DNA of 32,768 bases from Dehalococcoidia bacterium (GCA_023271215.1 JALPYG010000008.1:1-32768), one strand, 5' to 3'; counted from the stretch's first letter, positions 24,303-32,086 are shown. Notes: generated by a model from the sequence alone, not told the origin. Numbers and translations: made by a program.

Positions 24303-25379
24303 ATGGTGAATGTGGATACGATAATAATCGCCGTTGTTGCCATTGGGGTGACCGTGTCTCTGCGCTCATATCTTCAGCGCCAGAGACGAGGCAGGGCCGA
24401 GCGGTCAAGTTCAGGCTCCTCGGAGGAAGTCACCACCACGCTGGGATGGGATTCCCGTTTATCGCCCAGCAAGATGCTGCCCGGAGAGAAGACCGTCGAG
24501 GTCTGCCGGGTGCACAAATCCTTTGGCGGAAAGGAAGTGGTCGACGACATCTCCTTCGAGGTCAAGTCCGGCGAGATATTCGGGATGGTCGGGCCCAACG
24601 GCGCCGGTAAGACGACCACCATCCGGATGCTCATGGATATCATCAAACCCGATTCCGGCGGGGTGAAAATTCTCGGCGAGTCCCTCAGAGAGAGCACCAA
24701 GGACAGGATCGGCTACCTCCCCGAGGAAAGGGGACTCTACCGCAGGATCACTGTGGCCGAATCGCTGGAGTATCTGGCTCGACTCAAGAGCCTCACTCCC
24801 GGCGCGGCGAAGTCAGGCACAGACAACCTGCTCCACCGGGTGGGCATGTTCCAGCATAAGGACAAGAAGATAGAGCAGCTCAGCCGGGGCATGGGACAGA
24901 TAATCCAGTTCGTCGCCACCATCATCCACGACCCCGATCTGGTGATCCTGGACGAGCCCTTTGCGGGGCTCGACCCGGTGAACAGGGAGATGCTCAAGGA
25001 ATTGATCCGGGAGCTTCGCCAACACGGGAAAACGATCATCCTGAGCACCCATCAGATGAACGAAGTGGAGGAGCTCTGCGACCGCATCCTGATGATCAAT
25101 AAGGGCAAGACAGTGCTCTACGGGGAATTGTCTGAGATCAGGTCGAGATTCAGAAACAACTCTATCTTCCTCGAATGTGAGGGCTCGTTTGACGGGCTGG
25201 CCGGCGTGACGGGGGAGAAAAATCACGGCAAATTCGTAGAGCTTTTTCTCGACGGGAAAACCTCGTCCCAGGAGGTGCTGGCCCAGCTTCTGGCCCGGGA
25301 CGTCACAGTTGACCGGTTCGAAGTTTCCACCCCATCGCTCAACGAGATATTCATTCAGGTGGTGAAGGAGGAGCCATGA
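24303..25379 (+). CDS. ABC transporter ATP-binding protein with N-terminal membrane helix
   Basis: 358 residues. From about residue 64 it is an ordinary NatA-type ATPase: Walker A GPNGAGKT, variant signature LSRGMGQ, Walker B LVILDEPFAGLD, H-loop STHQ, and a C-terminal extension ending PSLNEIFIQVV. The first 57 residues add an apparent membrane helix (DTIIIAVVAIGVTVSL), then a very basic stretch (RQRRGRAER) and a Ser/Thr-rich linker. This part looks coded, but neither ATG 24303 nor the alternative ATG 24474 (301 residues, usual family length) has a ribosome site. It overlaps the permease by four bases. If real, the helix would tether the ATPase to the membrane. Confidence 0.88.
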   Translation: MVNVDTIIIAVVAIGVTVSLRSYLQRQRRGRAERSSSGSSEEVTTTLGWDSRLSPSKMLPGEKTVEVCRVHKSFGGKEVVDDISFEVKSGEIFGMVGPNGAGKTTTIRMLMDIIKPDSGGVKILGESLRESTKDRIGYLPEERGLYRRITVAESLEYLARLKSLTPGAAKSGTDNLLHRVGMFQHKDKKIEQLSRGMGQIIQFVATIIHDPDLVILDEPFAGLDPVNREMLKELIRELRQHGKTIILSTHQMNEVEELCDRILMINKGKTVLYGELSEIRSRFRNNSIFLECEGSFDGLAGVTGEKNHGKFVELFLDGKTSSQEVLAQLLARDVTVDRFEVSTPSLNEIFIQVVKEEP

Positions 25380-26587
25380 ACAAGATGCTCACCATCCTAA
25401 AGCACGAGTTCAGGCAGACCATCAAGAGGAAGTCGTTCCTTATCATGACCATCAGCGTCCCCCTGATTGCGCTGATCGGGATGCTAGGCTATCCGTTCAT
25501 CATGGGGCTCTTTCCAGAGCCGGAAATGCCCGAGAAGATCGGCTATGCGGACAATACTGGAATCTTCACTGGCTACACCGAACAGCCCGGCCTCACCTTT
25601 GTCCCTTACCCCACCGAGGCTGAGGCCAAAAACGACCTCCTGGCCGGAGAGATCGACGAGTTTTTCATTATCCCATCAGATTACCTCGCCACCGGGCAGG
25701 TGATTAGATTCACCATGGAAGGCGAACTTGCGCCCCCACCCGGACTAACAAAGCAGATCAGTGATTTTCTGTTGAGCAACCTTCTGGCCGGTGAGGTCAC
25801 TGAGCAGTTGCTCCAGCGGGTCAAGGAGCCGTTGATGCTTGCCTCGCTGCAACTGGACGAGATGGGCCACGTAATCCAGATTCCCCATCCACTGGTAGTG
25901 CTCTTTGTCCCCTACGTTTTCGCCCTACTCTTCATGATCTCGATATTCTTCACCTCCGGGTTCCTGCTGCAGAGCGTCTCTGAGGAGAAGGAGAACCGGA
26001 TGATCGAGGTATTGCTTTCCTCCGTTTCCCCCAGGCAGTTGTTCTTGGGAAAGATACTGGGGCTGGGCGCCGCCGGCCTTCTGCAGATGACGGTATGGAT
26101 GGTCACCATCAGGATTTTTGCCAATGTGGCCGCGATGAACATACCGGCACTGGGCGATCTTGTCATTCCCACCAGCATGCTCGTCCTGGGGTTGGTCTAC
26201 TTCATACTCGGATATCTGCTGTTCGCTGTGCTTTTTGCCGGCGTGGGTTCCATCGGCTCGACTGCCAGGGAGAGCCAGCAATGGGCAGGTGTCCTCCAGA
26301 TGCCGGCGGTAGTACCGCTGGTGTTGTTCCCCGTGATCGCCGAGCACCCGGATGAGCTCATTGCCAGGATACTGACCTTCATTCCCTTCACCGCCCCGAT
26401 CACCGTTATGATGCGCCTCCCCAATACCACCATCCCCCTCTGGGAATTGGCCCTGAGTCTGACCATCATGGTGGGATCGATTGCTGTCGGGATATGGGTC
26501 GTGGCCAGGGTCTTCAGGGTATTTCTGCTGATGTACGGCAAGAGGCCGGCACTCAGGGAGATCGTCCGGTATGCAAGGGAGGCGTAG
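25376..26587 (+). CDS. ABC-2 type transporter permease (NatB-like)
   Basis: A 403-residue permease. One membrane helix near residues 20-43 is followed by a large external loop, residues about 45-170. Five to six helices follow from about residue 175. The signature EEKENRMIEVLLSSVSPRQLFLGK is the cytoplasmic motif of the NatB/ABC-2 exporter class (related to sodium exporters and other NatB-like permeases). Translation is coupled to the ATPase by ATGA. The substrate is unknown; the NatAB label is family resemblance only. Confidence 0.92.
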   Translation: MNKMLTILKHEFRQTIKRKSFLIMTISVPLIALIGMLGYPFIMGLFPEPEMPEKIGYADNTGIFTGYTEQPGLTFVPYPTEAEAKNDLLAGEIDEFFIIPSDYLATGQVIRFTMEGELAPPPGLTKQISDFLLSNLLAGEVTEQLLQRVKEPLMLASLQLDEMGHVIQIPHPLVVLFVPYVFALLFMISIFFTSGFLLQSVSEEKENRMIEVLLSSVSPRQLFLGKILGLGAAGLLQMTVWMVTIRIFANVAAMNIPALGDLVIPTSMLVLGLVYFILGYLLFAVLFAGVGSIGSTARESQQWAGVLQMPAVVPLVLFPVIAEHPDELIARILTFIPFTAPITVMMRLPNTTIPLWELALSLTIMVGSIAVGIWVVARVFRVFLLMYGKRPALREIVRYAREA

Positions 26588-26622
26588 CAGACGCAACGTC
26601 TTGCGGCTATGAGTTGTGACCG

Positions 26623-27954
26623 ATGACCGGTATCAATCCAGAGAATAAATGCGGAGTTCCCGAAAGCCTCCTGGCCAGGATATGGAAGGGTCAATGGGTA
26701 CAGAAAGGTGCCCTTCCTACCAGTGACGGCCGGATGGTGAGGGTGCGCTCGCCCGGAATAGAGAACAAGGATAGCGGCCCCGATTTCCTCGGAGCCATCG
26801 TTATTCTTGATGACGAGATACTCCAGGGCGATGTCGAACTCCACGTGAAGTCGAGCGACTGGAGGGCACATGGCCACCACCTCGACCGGCATTTCAACGG
26901 GGTGATTCTCCACGTGGTGTTGTGGGACGATGCGAAAAGGCCGGCTCAACTTGAAAACGGGGAATCGGCTCCCACCTTACCCCTGCACGACTTCCTCAAT
27001 GGCTCAATGGATGAGCTTTCCCTCCGCGCGATGACTCTCATTTCCCCCTGCCGAGGCGTTGGGAGTCAGCGCGGAGAAGGGAGAATCGGCGAAGTCCTGG
27101 ATTGGTGTGGCGAAGAGCGGTTCTATTTGAAATCGGCTTTCTTTGAGGTGGGGTTGATTCTCGATGAGCCGGCTGAGGTGCTGTACCAGGGTGTGATGGG
27201 AGCTCTGGGATACACCAAGAATAAGAAGCCCTTTCAGGAACTGGCACGCCGGCTGCCGCTGCGGGTCCTGGAGAGCATCGCTCAGGAACAGGGGCTCGGT
27301 AGCAGAAGCCTTGTGCTCCAGGCTCTGCTTCTGGGTGGGGCGGGGTTGCTGCCTTCACAATGTGGGGAGAAGTCCGGCTTTGGGGGTTTGGAGGCGCCAT
27401 CGAAGCTGGAGGATATCTGGCGTTCCCTGAATGTCGAAAACGCCATGAGCTATACCGACTGGCACTTCTTCCGGATGCATCCCAGGAACTTTCCCACGCG
27501 GCGACTCCTGGCAGCGGGACACCTCTTCGATCGCTATCTGGACCAAGGCTTGCTCCAGGGGGTGTCCGATCTTGTAGCAGAGGCGAATCCCGGGAGAGGC
27601 ACGACGGCGATTGAGTCCGGCTTCCTGATACCCGACCTCATTGGGTCGGGACGGGCACGGGAGATCACGGTGAATGTGGTTTTGCCATTTTCCCTCGCCC
27701 TGGCTGAGTGCGATTCGCGTCCGAAGATCGGGAAGCATATCCTGGAGCTGTATCGAACCTATCCTCGACTGGGGGAAAATCAGATAACTCGATACCTGAG
27801 CGAGCTTTTCTGGGGCGCGGGGAAGCCGGAGACGGTGAACTCAGCGCGACGTCAGCAGGGATTGATCCATCTCTACCAGACATTCTGTCGGGAGCAGAGA
27901 TGTGGGATCTGCCCGGTTAATGTGGAGATCATTAATTCAGCCGGCGATTTATAG
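26623..27954 (+). CDS. DUF2851 family protein
   Basis: A 443-residue protein matching DUF2851, known mainly from Chloroflexota and Bacteroidota and of unknown function. The conserved core is near the N-terminus: ESLLARIWKGQWV, then VRSPGIENKDSGPDFLGA and GDVELHVKSSDWRAHGH. The spacing of D (GPDF), E and K/H residues here looks like a restriction-endonuclease-type active site, which is my inference. The C-terminus has a Cys cluster, FCREQRCGICPVN, reminiscent of iron-sulfur nucleases of the Cas4/AddB type but with different spacing. It begins 36 bases after the exporter operon, without a clear ribosome site. Function is not established. Confidence 0.85.
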   Translation: MTGINPENKCGVPESLLARIWKGQWVQKGALPTSDGRMVRVRSPGIENKDSGPDFLGAIVILDDEILQGDVELHVKSSDWRAHGHHLDRHFNGVILHVVLWDDAKRPAQLENGESAPTLPLHDFLNGSMDELSLRAMTLISPCRGVGSQRGEGRIGEVLDWCGEERFYLKSAFFEVGLILDEPAEVLYQGVMGALGYTKNKKPFQELARRLPLRVLESIAQEQGLGSRSLVLQALLLGGAGLLPSQCGEKSGFGGLEAPSKLEDIWRSLNVENAMSYTDWHFFRMHPRNFPTRRLLAAGHLFDRYLDQGLLQGVSDLVAEANPGRGTTAIESGFLIPDLIGSGRAREITVNVVLPFSLALAECDSRPKIGKHILELYRTYPRLGENQITRYLSELFWGAGKPETVNSARRQQGLIHLYQTFCREQRCGICPVNVEIINSAGDL

Positions 27955-28001
27955 CCACAGAGTTCATGGAGGAAATGAAAGGGAATACGGAGGATACCAC
28001 A

Positions 28002-28184
28002 ATGAAAAAGGAACTCATGGATATACTGGCCTGTCCGATGTGCAAGAACTCTCTCGAACTTACTGTCGAGGAGGAGGATGATAAGGAGGTGATCAACGGC
28101 TCTCTTTACTGCGCCAACTGCTCAGTGCGCTATCCTATCAAGGATACCATCCCGAATCTTCTTCCCCCAGACGTCAAGGATTGA
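28002..28184 (+). CDS. Trm112-like zinc-ribbon protein
   Basis: A 60-residue protein of the Trm112/YcaR family: MKKELMDILACPMC (C-x2-C), then LYCANCSVRYPIKDTIPNLL (second C-x2-C). Such proteins bind zinc and activate methyltransferases in eukaryotes and archaea; bacterial roles are less clear. ATG 28002 is chosen for its GGAGG ribosome site; an upstream ATG at 27966 would add 12 residues without one. It follows the DUF2851 gene in the same direction. Confidence 0.88.
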   Translation: MKKELMDILACPMCKNSLELTVEEEDDKEVINGSLYCANCSVRYPIKDTIPNLLPPDVKD

Positions 28185-28257
28185 GCCATCAGGTCGCACC
28201 GGATTACGTTGATCTAGAGACGGCGATATTAAGAATGGGCCCTCCCTGCGAGGATCG

Positions 28258-28668
28258 GTGACAACGATGGAAATGATGCGGCGCGAAATCAGCCTCCGCA
28301 ACCATTCCGGCGGACAGAAAGGTCAGACCCTGATCGAGGTAGTGGTAACCCTGGCCTTGATAGCCATAATTATACCCACTATGTTCACGGCGCTATCGGC
28401 AGCGATAACCAGCGCCGATCGTGTCCGTGACCGCTCCATAGTCCTGGAGCTTGCTCAGTCCCAGATGGAGAGCATCCAGGGACAGGAATTTCGTCCTGGT
28501 GGAGACTATGATCTTATTTCGCATCCTGCGGGTTTTGATATCTATGTATATGTTATAGACGGTGTCGAACGTTGCCCGGGCGGCGAGGTCATTCTCCAGC
28601 GGGTCACCATCACGGTCACCGGTCATCACGGCTCATTGCAGTTGGAAGGGTATAAGGTGAGGCGATGA
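28258..28668 (+). CDS. Minor pseudopilin/prepilin-like protein (PilV/GspI-like)
   Basis: 136 residues. The class III signal peptide is short and ends QKG, with the cleaved sequence QTLIEVVVTLALIAIIIPTMF, including the conserved Glu at position 5. The C-terminal globular part is small and beta-rich. GTG 28258 has a GAGG ribosome site; ATG 28267 is an alternative. It overlaps the next pseudopilin gene by four bases. In type II secretion or type IV pili, such minor pilins prime assembly at the inner membrane. The peptidase and assembly ATPase are not in this window. Confidence 0.85.
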   Translation: MTTMEMMRREISLRNHSGGQKGQTLIEVVVTLALIAIIIPTMFTALSAAITSADRVRDRSIVLELAQSQMESIQGQEFRPGGDYDLISHPAGFDIYVYVIDGVERCPGGEVILQRVTITVTGHHGSLQLEGYKVRR

Positions 28669-29162
28669 GAGGACGGGAAAAGGGACTCACTCTGGTAGAG
28701 ATAGTGATAGCTATGACGATTGGCGCCATGGTTATTGCCCTTATGGTTCCGGCCACCCAACTGATGATGCGGCTGGGACCACGGCTGGATAACGAACTGG
28801 CGGTGGTGCACGACCTCGACATTGTGCGCCGCTGGCTTATCAGGGACGGTCAGGCTTTCCGGCACTACGAAATGCGGGACAGTCCGGAATACGTGAGGTT
28901 TCAGTGGTACGATTACACCGGCGAGCTGCCGGTGAAATATACGGTAACCTATAGCTATGATGCCGAAAACACCTCGTTGATTCGAGAGGAAAGGCGTAAT
29001 GGTGTGGTGAAATCCACCCTCAGGATAGCGAGAAACATTCTAACTGAGGAAGATGTGAAATTTGAAGTTCGGGATGGCATAGTCAGCGTGCACATTACGG
29101 CTACCGCAGGGAATGTATCTCGAAGCGCAAAAATGCTCGTTGCCCAACGGCGGGAGTATTGA
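28665..29162 (+). CDS. Minor pseudopilin/prepilin-like protein (PilW/GspJ-like)
   Basis: 165 residues. The prepilin leader MRGREKG is followed by LTLVEIVIAMTIGAMVIALMV, with Glu 5. The globular part contains an FQWYDYTGELPVKYTVTYSY beta segment. Translation is coupled to the preceding gene by an ATGA overlap and it ends beside the third gene. Size and order (I-J-K like) support one minor-pseudopilin complex. Confidence 0.85.
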   Translation: MRGREKGLTLVEIVIAMTIGAMVIALMVPATQLMMRLGPRLDNELAVVHDLDIVRRWLIRDGQAFRHYEMRDSPEYVRFQWYDYTGELPVKYTVTYSYDAENTSLIREERRNGVVKSTLRIARNILTEEDVKFEVRDGIVSVHITATAGNVSRSAKMLVAQRREY

Positions 29163-29164
29163 GT

Positions 29165-30202
29165 ATGGAGTATCGAGTATTGAGGGAAGGAAAAAGGGCG
29201 GAGGGAGGATGCCCCAAAACCCCAAACTCCAAACTGAGAACTCATGAGCAGGGGCAGGCCCTGGTATACGTCCTCATTTTCCTGATCGTGGGGTCGCTGC
29301 TGGTGGCCTTGCTGGTGCCATTTCTTGGTGCGGGTTTTCGCAGGCAGTTAGTCAATCGGGAGCAGGTGATGGCCGGCTATGCGGCTGAGGCCGGCGTAAA
29401 GAGAGTAATCGCCGATCTCATTCGCGGGGCGGATGCGCTTAGCCCTCATTATACCGTTCCTGAGATCACTGTCAATGACCTCAGGCCCATCATTGATATC
29501 CGTGCAGCGACCATTGCTCTTCCCTTCGACCAACTGTATGTCGATCCCGGCCTTCGGGACCCTGCCCTGCGCACCATTCGTGCCGGCCAGGGATACTTAA
29601 TGCGGCTTCACCATGTAAAGGAGGGCGAGCTCAGGATTAACTGGGCGTATAGCCCTGCAGGGCTGACGAAGCTGGGTATCTGGCAGGGGTTCACCGCTCA
29701 GGCTGCGGGGAGAATTTATGCTTGGCCGGAGGAGCAGCCCCTAGCGACGGCGGAGTCAATCGGGGATCACAATTATATCTCTGTGGACATTACCGACCCC
29801 GGTATTTACACTATCGTCTTTTTCAACCCGCCGGAGATAGAGGAATATCCAAACGAGGAATATCCAAACGAGGAGTATCCAAACGAGGAGTATCCAAACG
29901 AGGAGTATCCAAACGAGGAGTATCTAAACGAGGAATATCCAAACGAGGATGAGGAAATAGTCTTGATACCTAACACTGATAAGGTAACGAGTCCCTTCCG
30001 ACCCGGCGGAGGCAAGAATACCTGGATATATGTCAGGGCCCATCAGGATTACGTCATCACCGCCACTGCCGGCGGGGTCAGTGTTTCGGCCTTTGTGCGC
30101 CAGGTTCCGGGGTTCTCTGAGCCACCCGCTGGAGAATGGATGGCTGAGAGGTCGGGATGGATCACTAACCGGGTATCCATCCTCTCGTGGCGAGCTCCTT
30201 GA
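29165..30202 (+). CDS. Pseudopilin-like protein (GspK/PilX-like) with in-frame EEYPN repeats
   Basis: About 345 residues from ATG 29165. The first 28 residues are encoded by repeat-like DNA (gagtat..gagtat; ccccaaactcc) and may be non-native. The conserved part begins EQGQALVYVLIFLIVGSLLVALLV, a prepilin-type helix without Glu 5, as in GspK/PilX tip proteins. Near residues 226-260 lie seven tandem EEYPN units (one EEYLN). The rest is a beta-rich external domain ending FVRQVPGFSEPP. It completes the three-gene minor pseudopilin operon. The true start is uncertain. Confidence 0.8.
   Translation: MEYRVLREGKRAEGGCPKTPNSKLRTHEQGQALVYVLIFLIVGSLLVALLVPFLGAGFRRQLVNREQVMAGYAAEAGVKRVIADLIRGADALSPHYTVPEITVNDLRPIIDIRAATIALPFDQLYVDPGLRDPALRTIRAGQGYLMRLHHVKEGELRINWAYSPAGLTKLGIWQGFTAQAAGRIYAWPEEQPLATAESIGDHNYISVDITDPGIYTIVFFNPPEIEEYPNEEYPNEEYPNEEYPNEEYPNEEYLNEEYPNEDEEIVLIPNTDKVTSPFRPGGGKNTWIYVRAHQDYVITATAGGVSVSAFVRQVPGFSEPPAGEWMAERSGWITNRVSILSWRAP
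29840..29944 (+). repeat. Seven tandem 15-bp repeats coding EEYPN
   Basis: The unit is gag-ga(a/g)-tat-cca-aac, repeated seven times in frame; the sixth has cta (Leu). Units differ only at the gaa/gag third base and this one change, so the array is young or homogenised. Copy-number change would alter protein length by five residues without shifting the frame. Confidence 0.95.
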
Positions 30203-30221
30203 GTTCCGGCCAACTACCTTG

Positions 30222-30241
30222 CCCCACAGGTAGCGAACCCA
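30222..30241. terminator. Possible weak bidirectional hairpin between convergent genes
   Basis: ctacct and aggtag pair around a loop of about eight bases (tgccccac) in the gap between the pseudopilin and uspA genes. No T-run, so low confidence. Confidence 0.25.
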
Positions 30242-30255
30242 CATATTGCTGGAAA

Positions 30256-30705
30256 CTACCGGCACACAGACGGCGAGGCTACCAACACGGGGGCCACACA
30301 ACAACGCACCACCCGCTCGGCGATGCTACCAACGAACCAACGCGAAACACCGGATCTGCCGTGGGTACTCATAATGACCAGGTCCACCTGGTTGTTCTTG
30401 GCATAATCCAGTATCTCTTCGGCGGCCCGACCCCGGACGACGACAGTCTGCGCGGCTATGCCCTCTTGCTTCAGCTTTGCAGCTACCTGAGATAGATACC
30501 CCGTAGCTGCAGCCTCGACCTTCTTCTGGGTGTCACGGCGCCAGTCTTCGGTCGTCTCATAACCGTCAGGGGGACCGATAATCTCTACTACCCTGAGCAA
30601 GATCACCTCCGGAACACTAAATCCGGTAGCGATGGCCTTGACGTGCTTCAGAATGGACTCCGATAATTCCGAACCATCCAACGGTACCAGTATTCTTTTG
30701 TACAT
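30256..30705 (-). CDS. Universal stress protein (UspA family)
   Basis: A 149-residue single-domain USP. It opens MYKRILVPLDGSELSE, and ends with the nucleotide-binding motif STHGRSGVSRWFVGSIAERV (the G-x9-GS part is intact), so it probably binds ATP. ATG 30705 is chosen for the AAGGAGG just upstream; an extended frame starts at 30750. A perfect TATAAT (minus strand, 30770-30765) lies about 60 bases upstream. It is convergent with the pseudopilin operon. Role: stress survival, by family only. Confidence 0.94.
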   Translation of the reverse strand: MYKRILVPLDGSELSESILKHVKAIATGFSVPEVILLRVVEIIGPPDGYETTEDWRRDTQKKVEAAATGYLSQVAAKLKQEGIAAQTVVVRGRAAEEILDYAKNNQVDLVIMSTHGRSGVSRWFVGSIAERVVRCCVAPVLVASPSVCR

Positions 30706-30749
30706 CCCTGCCTCCTTAATGAAACGTTCTTTCGTTGTAAGGTTACCCA

Positions 30750-30777
30750 TTGCACGAGAGACACATTATAGTATAAA
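30750..30777 (+). promoter_or_regulatory. Candidate promoter of the broken tRNA-Ser gene
   Basis: TTGCAC (30750-30755), 16-base spacer, TATAAA (30772-30777). Transcription would start about 20 bases before the tRNA 5' end. It overlaps the divergent uspA -10. Confidence 0.5.
30765..30770 (-). promoter_or_regulatory. -10 box TATAAT of the universal stress gene
   Basis: Perfect TATAAT on the minus strand, about 60 bases before ATG 30705. The -35 is weak, so another factor or extended contacts may be needed. Confidence 0.5.
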
Positions 30778-30805
30778 CTAGAGATCGGGGTTATGCAACT
30801 TCATG

Positions 30806-30844
30806 GGAGGGGTGACCGAGTGGTTTAAGGTGCCGCTCTCGAAA
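30806..30844 (+). pseudogene. 5' half of tRNA-Ser (anticodon CGA), cut after the anticodon loop
   Basis: GGAGGGG acceptor strand, TG, a full D-arm (ACCGAGTGGTTTAAGGT), the anticodon 5' strand GCCGCT and loop CTCGAAA are intact. The 3' stem strand should read AGCGG but reads TTTGCC. No variable arm, T-arm or acceptor 3' strand is found in the remaining 1.9 kb. The break lies exactly at the anticodon loop, a known integrase target, so this is best read as an attachment-site junction with an integrated element to the right. A group I intron is less likely given no 3' exon here. Confidence 0.85.
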
Positions 30845-30862
30845 TTTGCCCTCAGGTGTCCC

Positions 30863-30924
30863 AAACGGTGCTTTCAGATACGAATTGGTGTTTTTGCGTC
30901 CACTGCCAAACCGTGTTTTTGAAG
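30863..30924 (+). repeat. Three spaced repeats of a (C/T)(C/G)GTG(T/C)TTT core next to the tRNA junction
   Basis: aaacggtgctttcag (30863-30877), gaattggtgtttttgcg (30882-30898) and caaaccgtgtttttgaag (30907-30924) are similar and in the same direction. Further on, gttagcttttt, gttagctatttt and ctagcttcattc form another tandem set. Directly repeated sites beside an attachment site are typical of integrase arm-binding or excisionase sites (inference). Confidence 0.45.
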
Positions 30925-31049
30925 CTAAAATACCATCTGGTGACATCCTGTTTGATTCAGTCCGTTAGCTTTTTGTTAGCTATTTTCTAGCTTCATTCGG
31001 AATTCACAGCGCTCCTCTGAGGCTGTACCGAGAGTGCAGACTGGTAGCT

Positions 31050-31888
31050 TCAGCTTTCACGATGACCTTTACCCAAATTTTTGTATATCAGCCCTAGAAT
31101 TTCATCCTCCACACTGGGCGTGAGTTCGCCGCTCTGCACATCATTCTTGAGTTTGACCGCAGTTCGCTCAAACTCCTCAAAGGTAACGACAATCACTCCC
31201 ACTTGCCCAGGTGGGTCAGCTGTCAGAACCGGCTTAATCTCGCCGGACGGCCAGATGGCGATAGACAGCAACGTAGAAGTGGACGGTTTGCCCGGTGCCA
31301 TCATTGGCTGCCCGGTTACCATAGCCATAGCACTTGTTAGCATGGTGCCTACAAAGCCAACCATCACACCCATCTTGACCTTGAGCTCATTGCATCTCTT
31401 TTCGCTTGCCTTCAGGTCTCCTATGGCCTCGATAAGCCTCTGTCGCTCCTCGGCAAGCTCTCTTACTTGAGACGACAGATCAGTGTAGCTCAGGCCGGTT
31501 TCCTCTTTTATCTTCAGCAGCTCCATAGCTGCCGGGACGAAATCCTCCGGCAAGGTAGGGCTTACTTCTGAGCAAAATGCAATCCATTCTTCAAGCCCAT
31601 CCGGTTCAACTCCCATAGCCAGCAGCCTCTGGAGAAAGCTAAACCCCAGCCTCGCCTGAGTCAGGTCCAGGCTCTGCTTTCTTAATCTCACTGCCACGTT
31701 GTGAAGCTCGTCAATCCTACCTTTAAGCCCTAGCTCAGGGTATTTTCCCTCTCTGGCTTCCTTAAGAAAAGAATGGATATGACTGCCCCTTTGGAAACCC
31801 CGGTCTTTTCTGATACCTTGTCAGCGGAGAGACCTTGAAGATAAAAGTCCAGAACCTCCATCCTGGTCTGAAAGGGAAGCTGCTTCAT
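31050..31888 (-). pseudogene. HTH plus coiled-coil DNA-binding-like protein, split by a frameshift
   Basis: Two minus-strand frames appear to make one gene. Frame 1 starts at ATG 31888 with a GAGG ribosome site and codes MKQLPFQTRMEVLDFYLQG, continuing LSADKVSEKTGVSKGAVISIL, a clear helix-turn-helix, then stops at 31730. The -1 frame continues it: HSFLKEAREGKYPELGLKGR, then IDELHNVAVRLRKQSLDLTQ, and runs to 31050. Adding one T in the T-run near 31785 would join them into a protein of about 280 residues: HTH (1-45), helical region with GVEPDGLEEWIAFCSEVSP, then a coiled coil (ELAEERQRLIEAIGDLKASEKR) and a Gly-rich C-terminal part. Mutation, sequencing error or programmed shift are all possible. 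No specific family recognised. Confidence 0.75.
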
Positions 31889-31898
31889 CTCTAACCTC

Positions 31899-32086
31899 GG
31901 TCATTTTCTCGGTCGGTCACATAAACTTAGGCACTCACCCATTATCCATCAGGGAGGGGGAGGGGGTCACCGGTCAGATACCACTAGACCCAATTTTCAG
32001 CATCGCTAGCGGAGAGAATAGAGAACCCACTCATCTGACCGTCTATCTAACTGACCTTTCGACTATTATGACCGATCCTTCTGACC
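31899..32086. promoter_or_regulatory. Cluster of eight GGTCA/TGACC half-sites
   Basis: GGTCA occurs at 31899, 31915, 31965 and 31972; TGACC at 32036, 32052, 32069 and 32082. All on the left point one way and all on the right the other. CGGTCAGAT (31971-31979) and ATCTGACCG (32033-32041) form a perfect 9-bp inverted repeat. The right set is spaced 16, 17 and 13 bases. The leftmost site abuts the ribosome site of the HTH gene. Looks like an operator or iteron array (inference). Confidence 0.6.

Larger units (their letters stand above)
30706..31049. other. 344-base spacer: uspA promoter, tRNA-Ser half, and junction repeats of the putative element
   Basis: From 30845 the sequence is more AT-rich and holds two groups of short direct repeats (30863-30924 and about 30963-30996). 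No gene is seen before the HTH-type gene end at 31050. Confidence 0.6.

Noticed and set aside
29840-29944. CRISPR array
   Set aside because: The 15-bp units are directly adjacent without spacers and are in frame with the protein, so this is a coding minisatellite.
30806-31050. Group I intron in tRNA-Ser
   Set aside because: No 3' exon (anticodon 3' strand, T-arm, acceptor 3' strand) is found in the remaining sequence, and no intron core is recognised. An intron longer than the window cannot be fully excluded.
31730-31888. Programmed -1 ribosomal frameshifting in the HTH gene
   Set aside because: No standard X-XXY-YYZ slippery heptamer is in the right frame; tttctta allows only one good re-pairing. 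A lost T is simpler.
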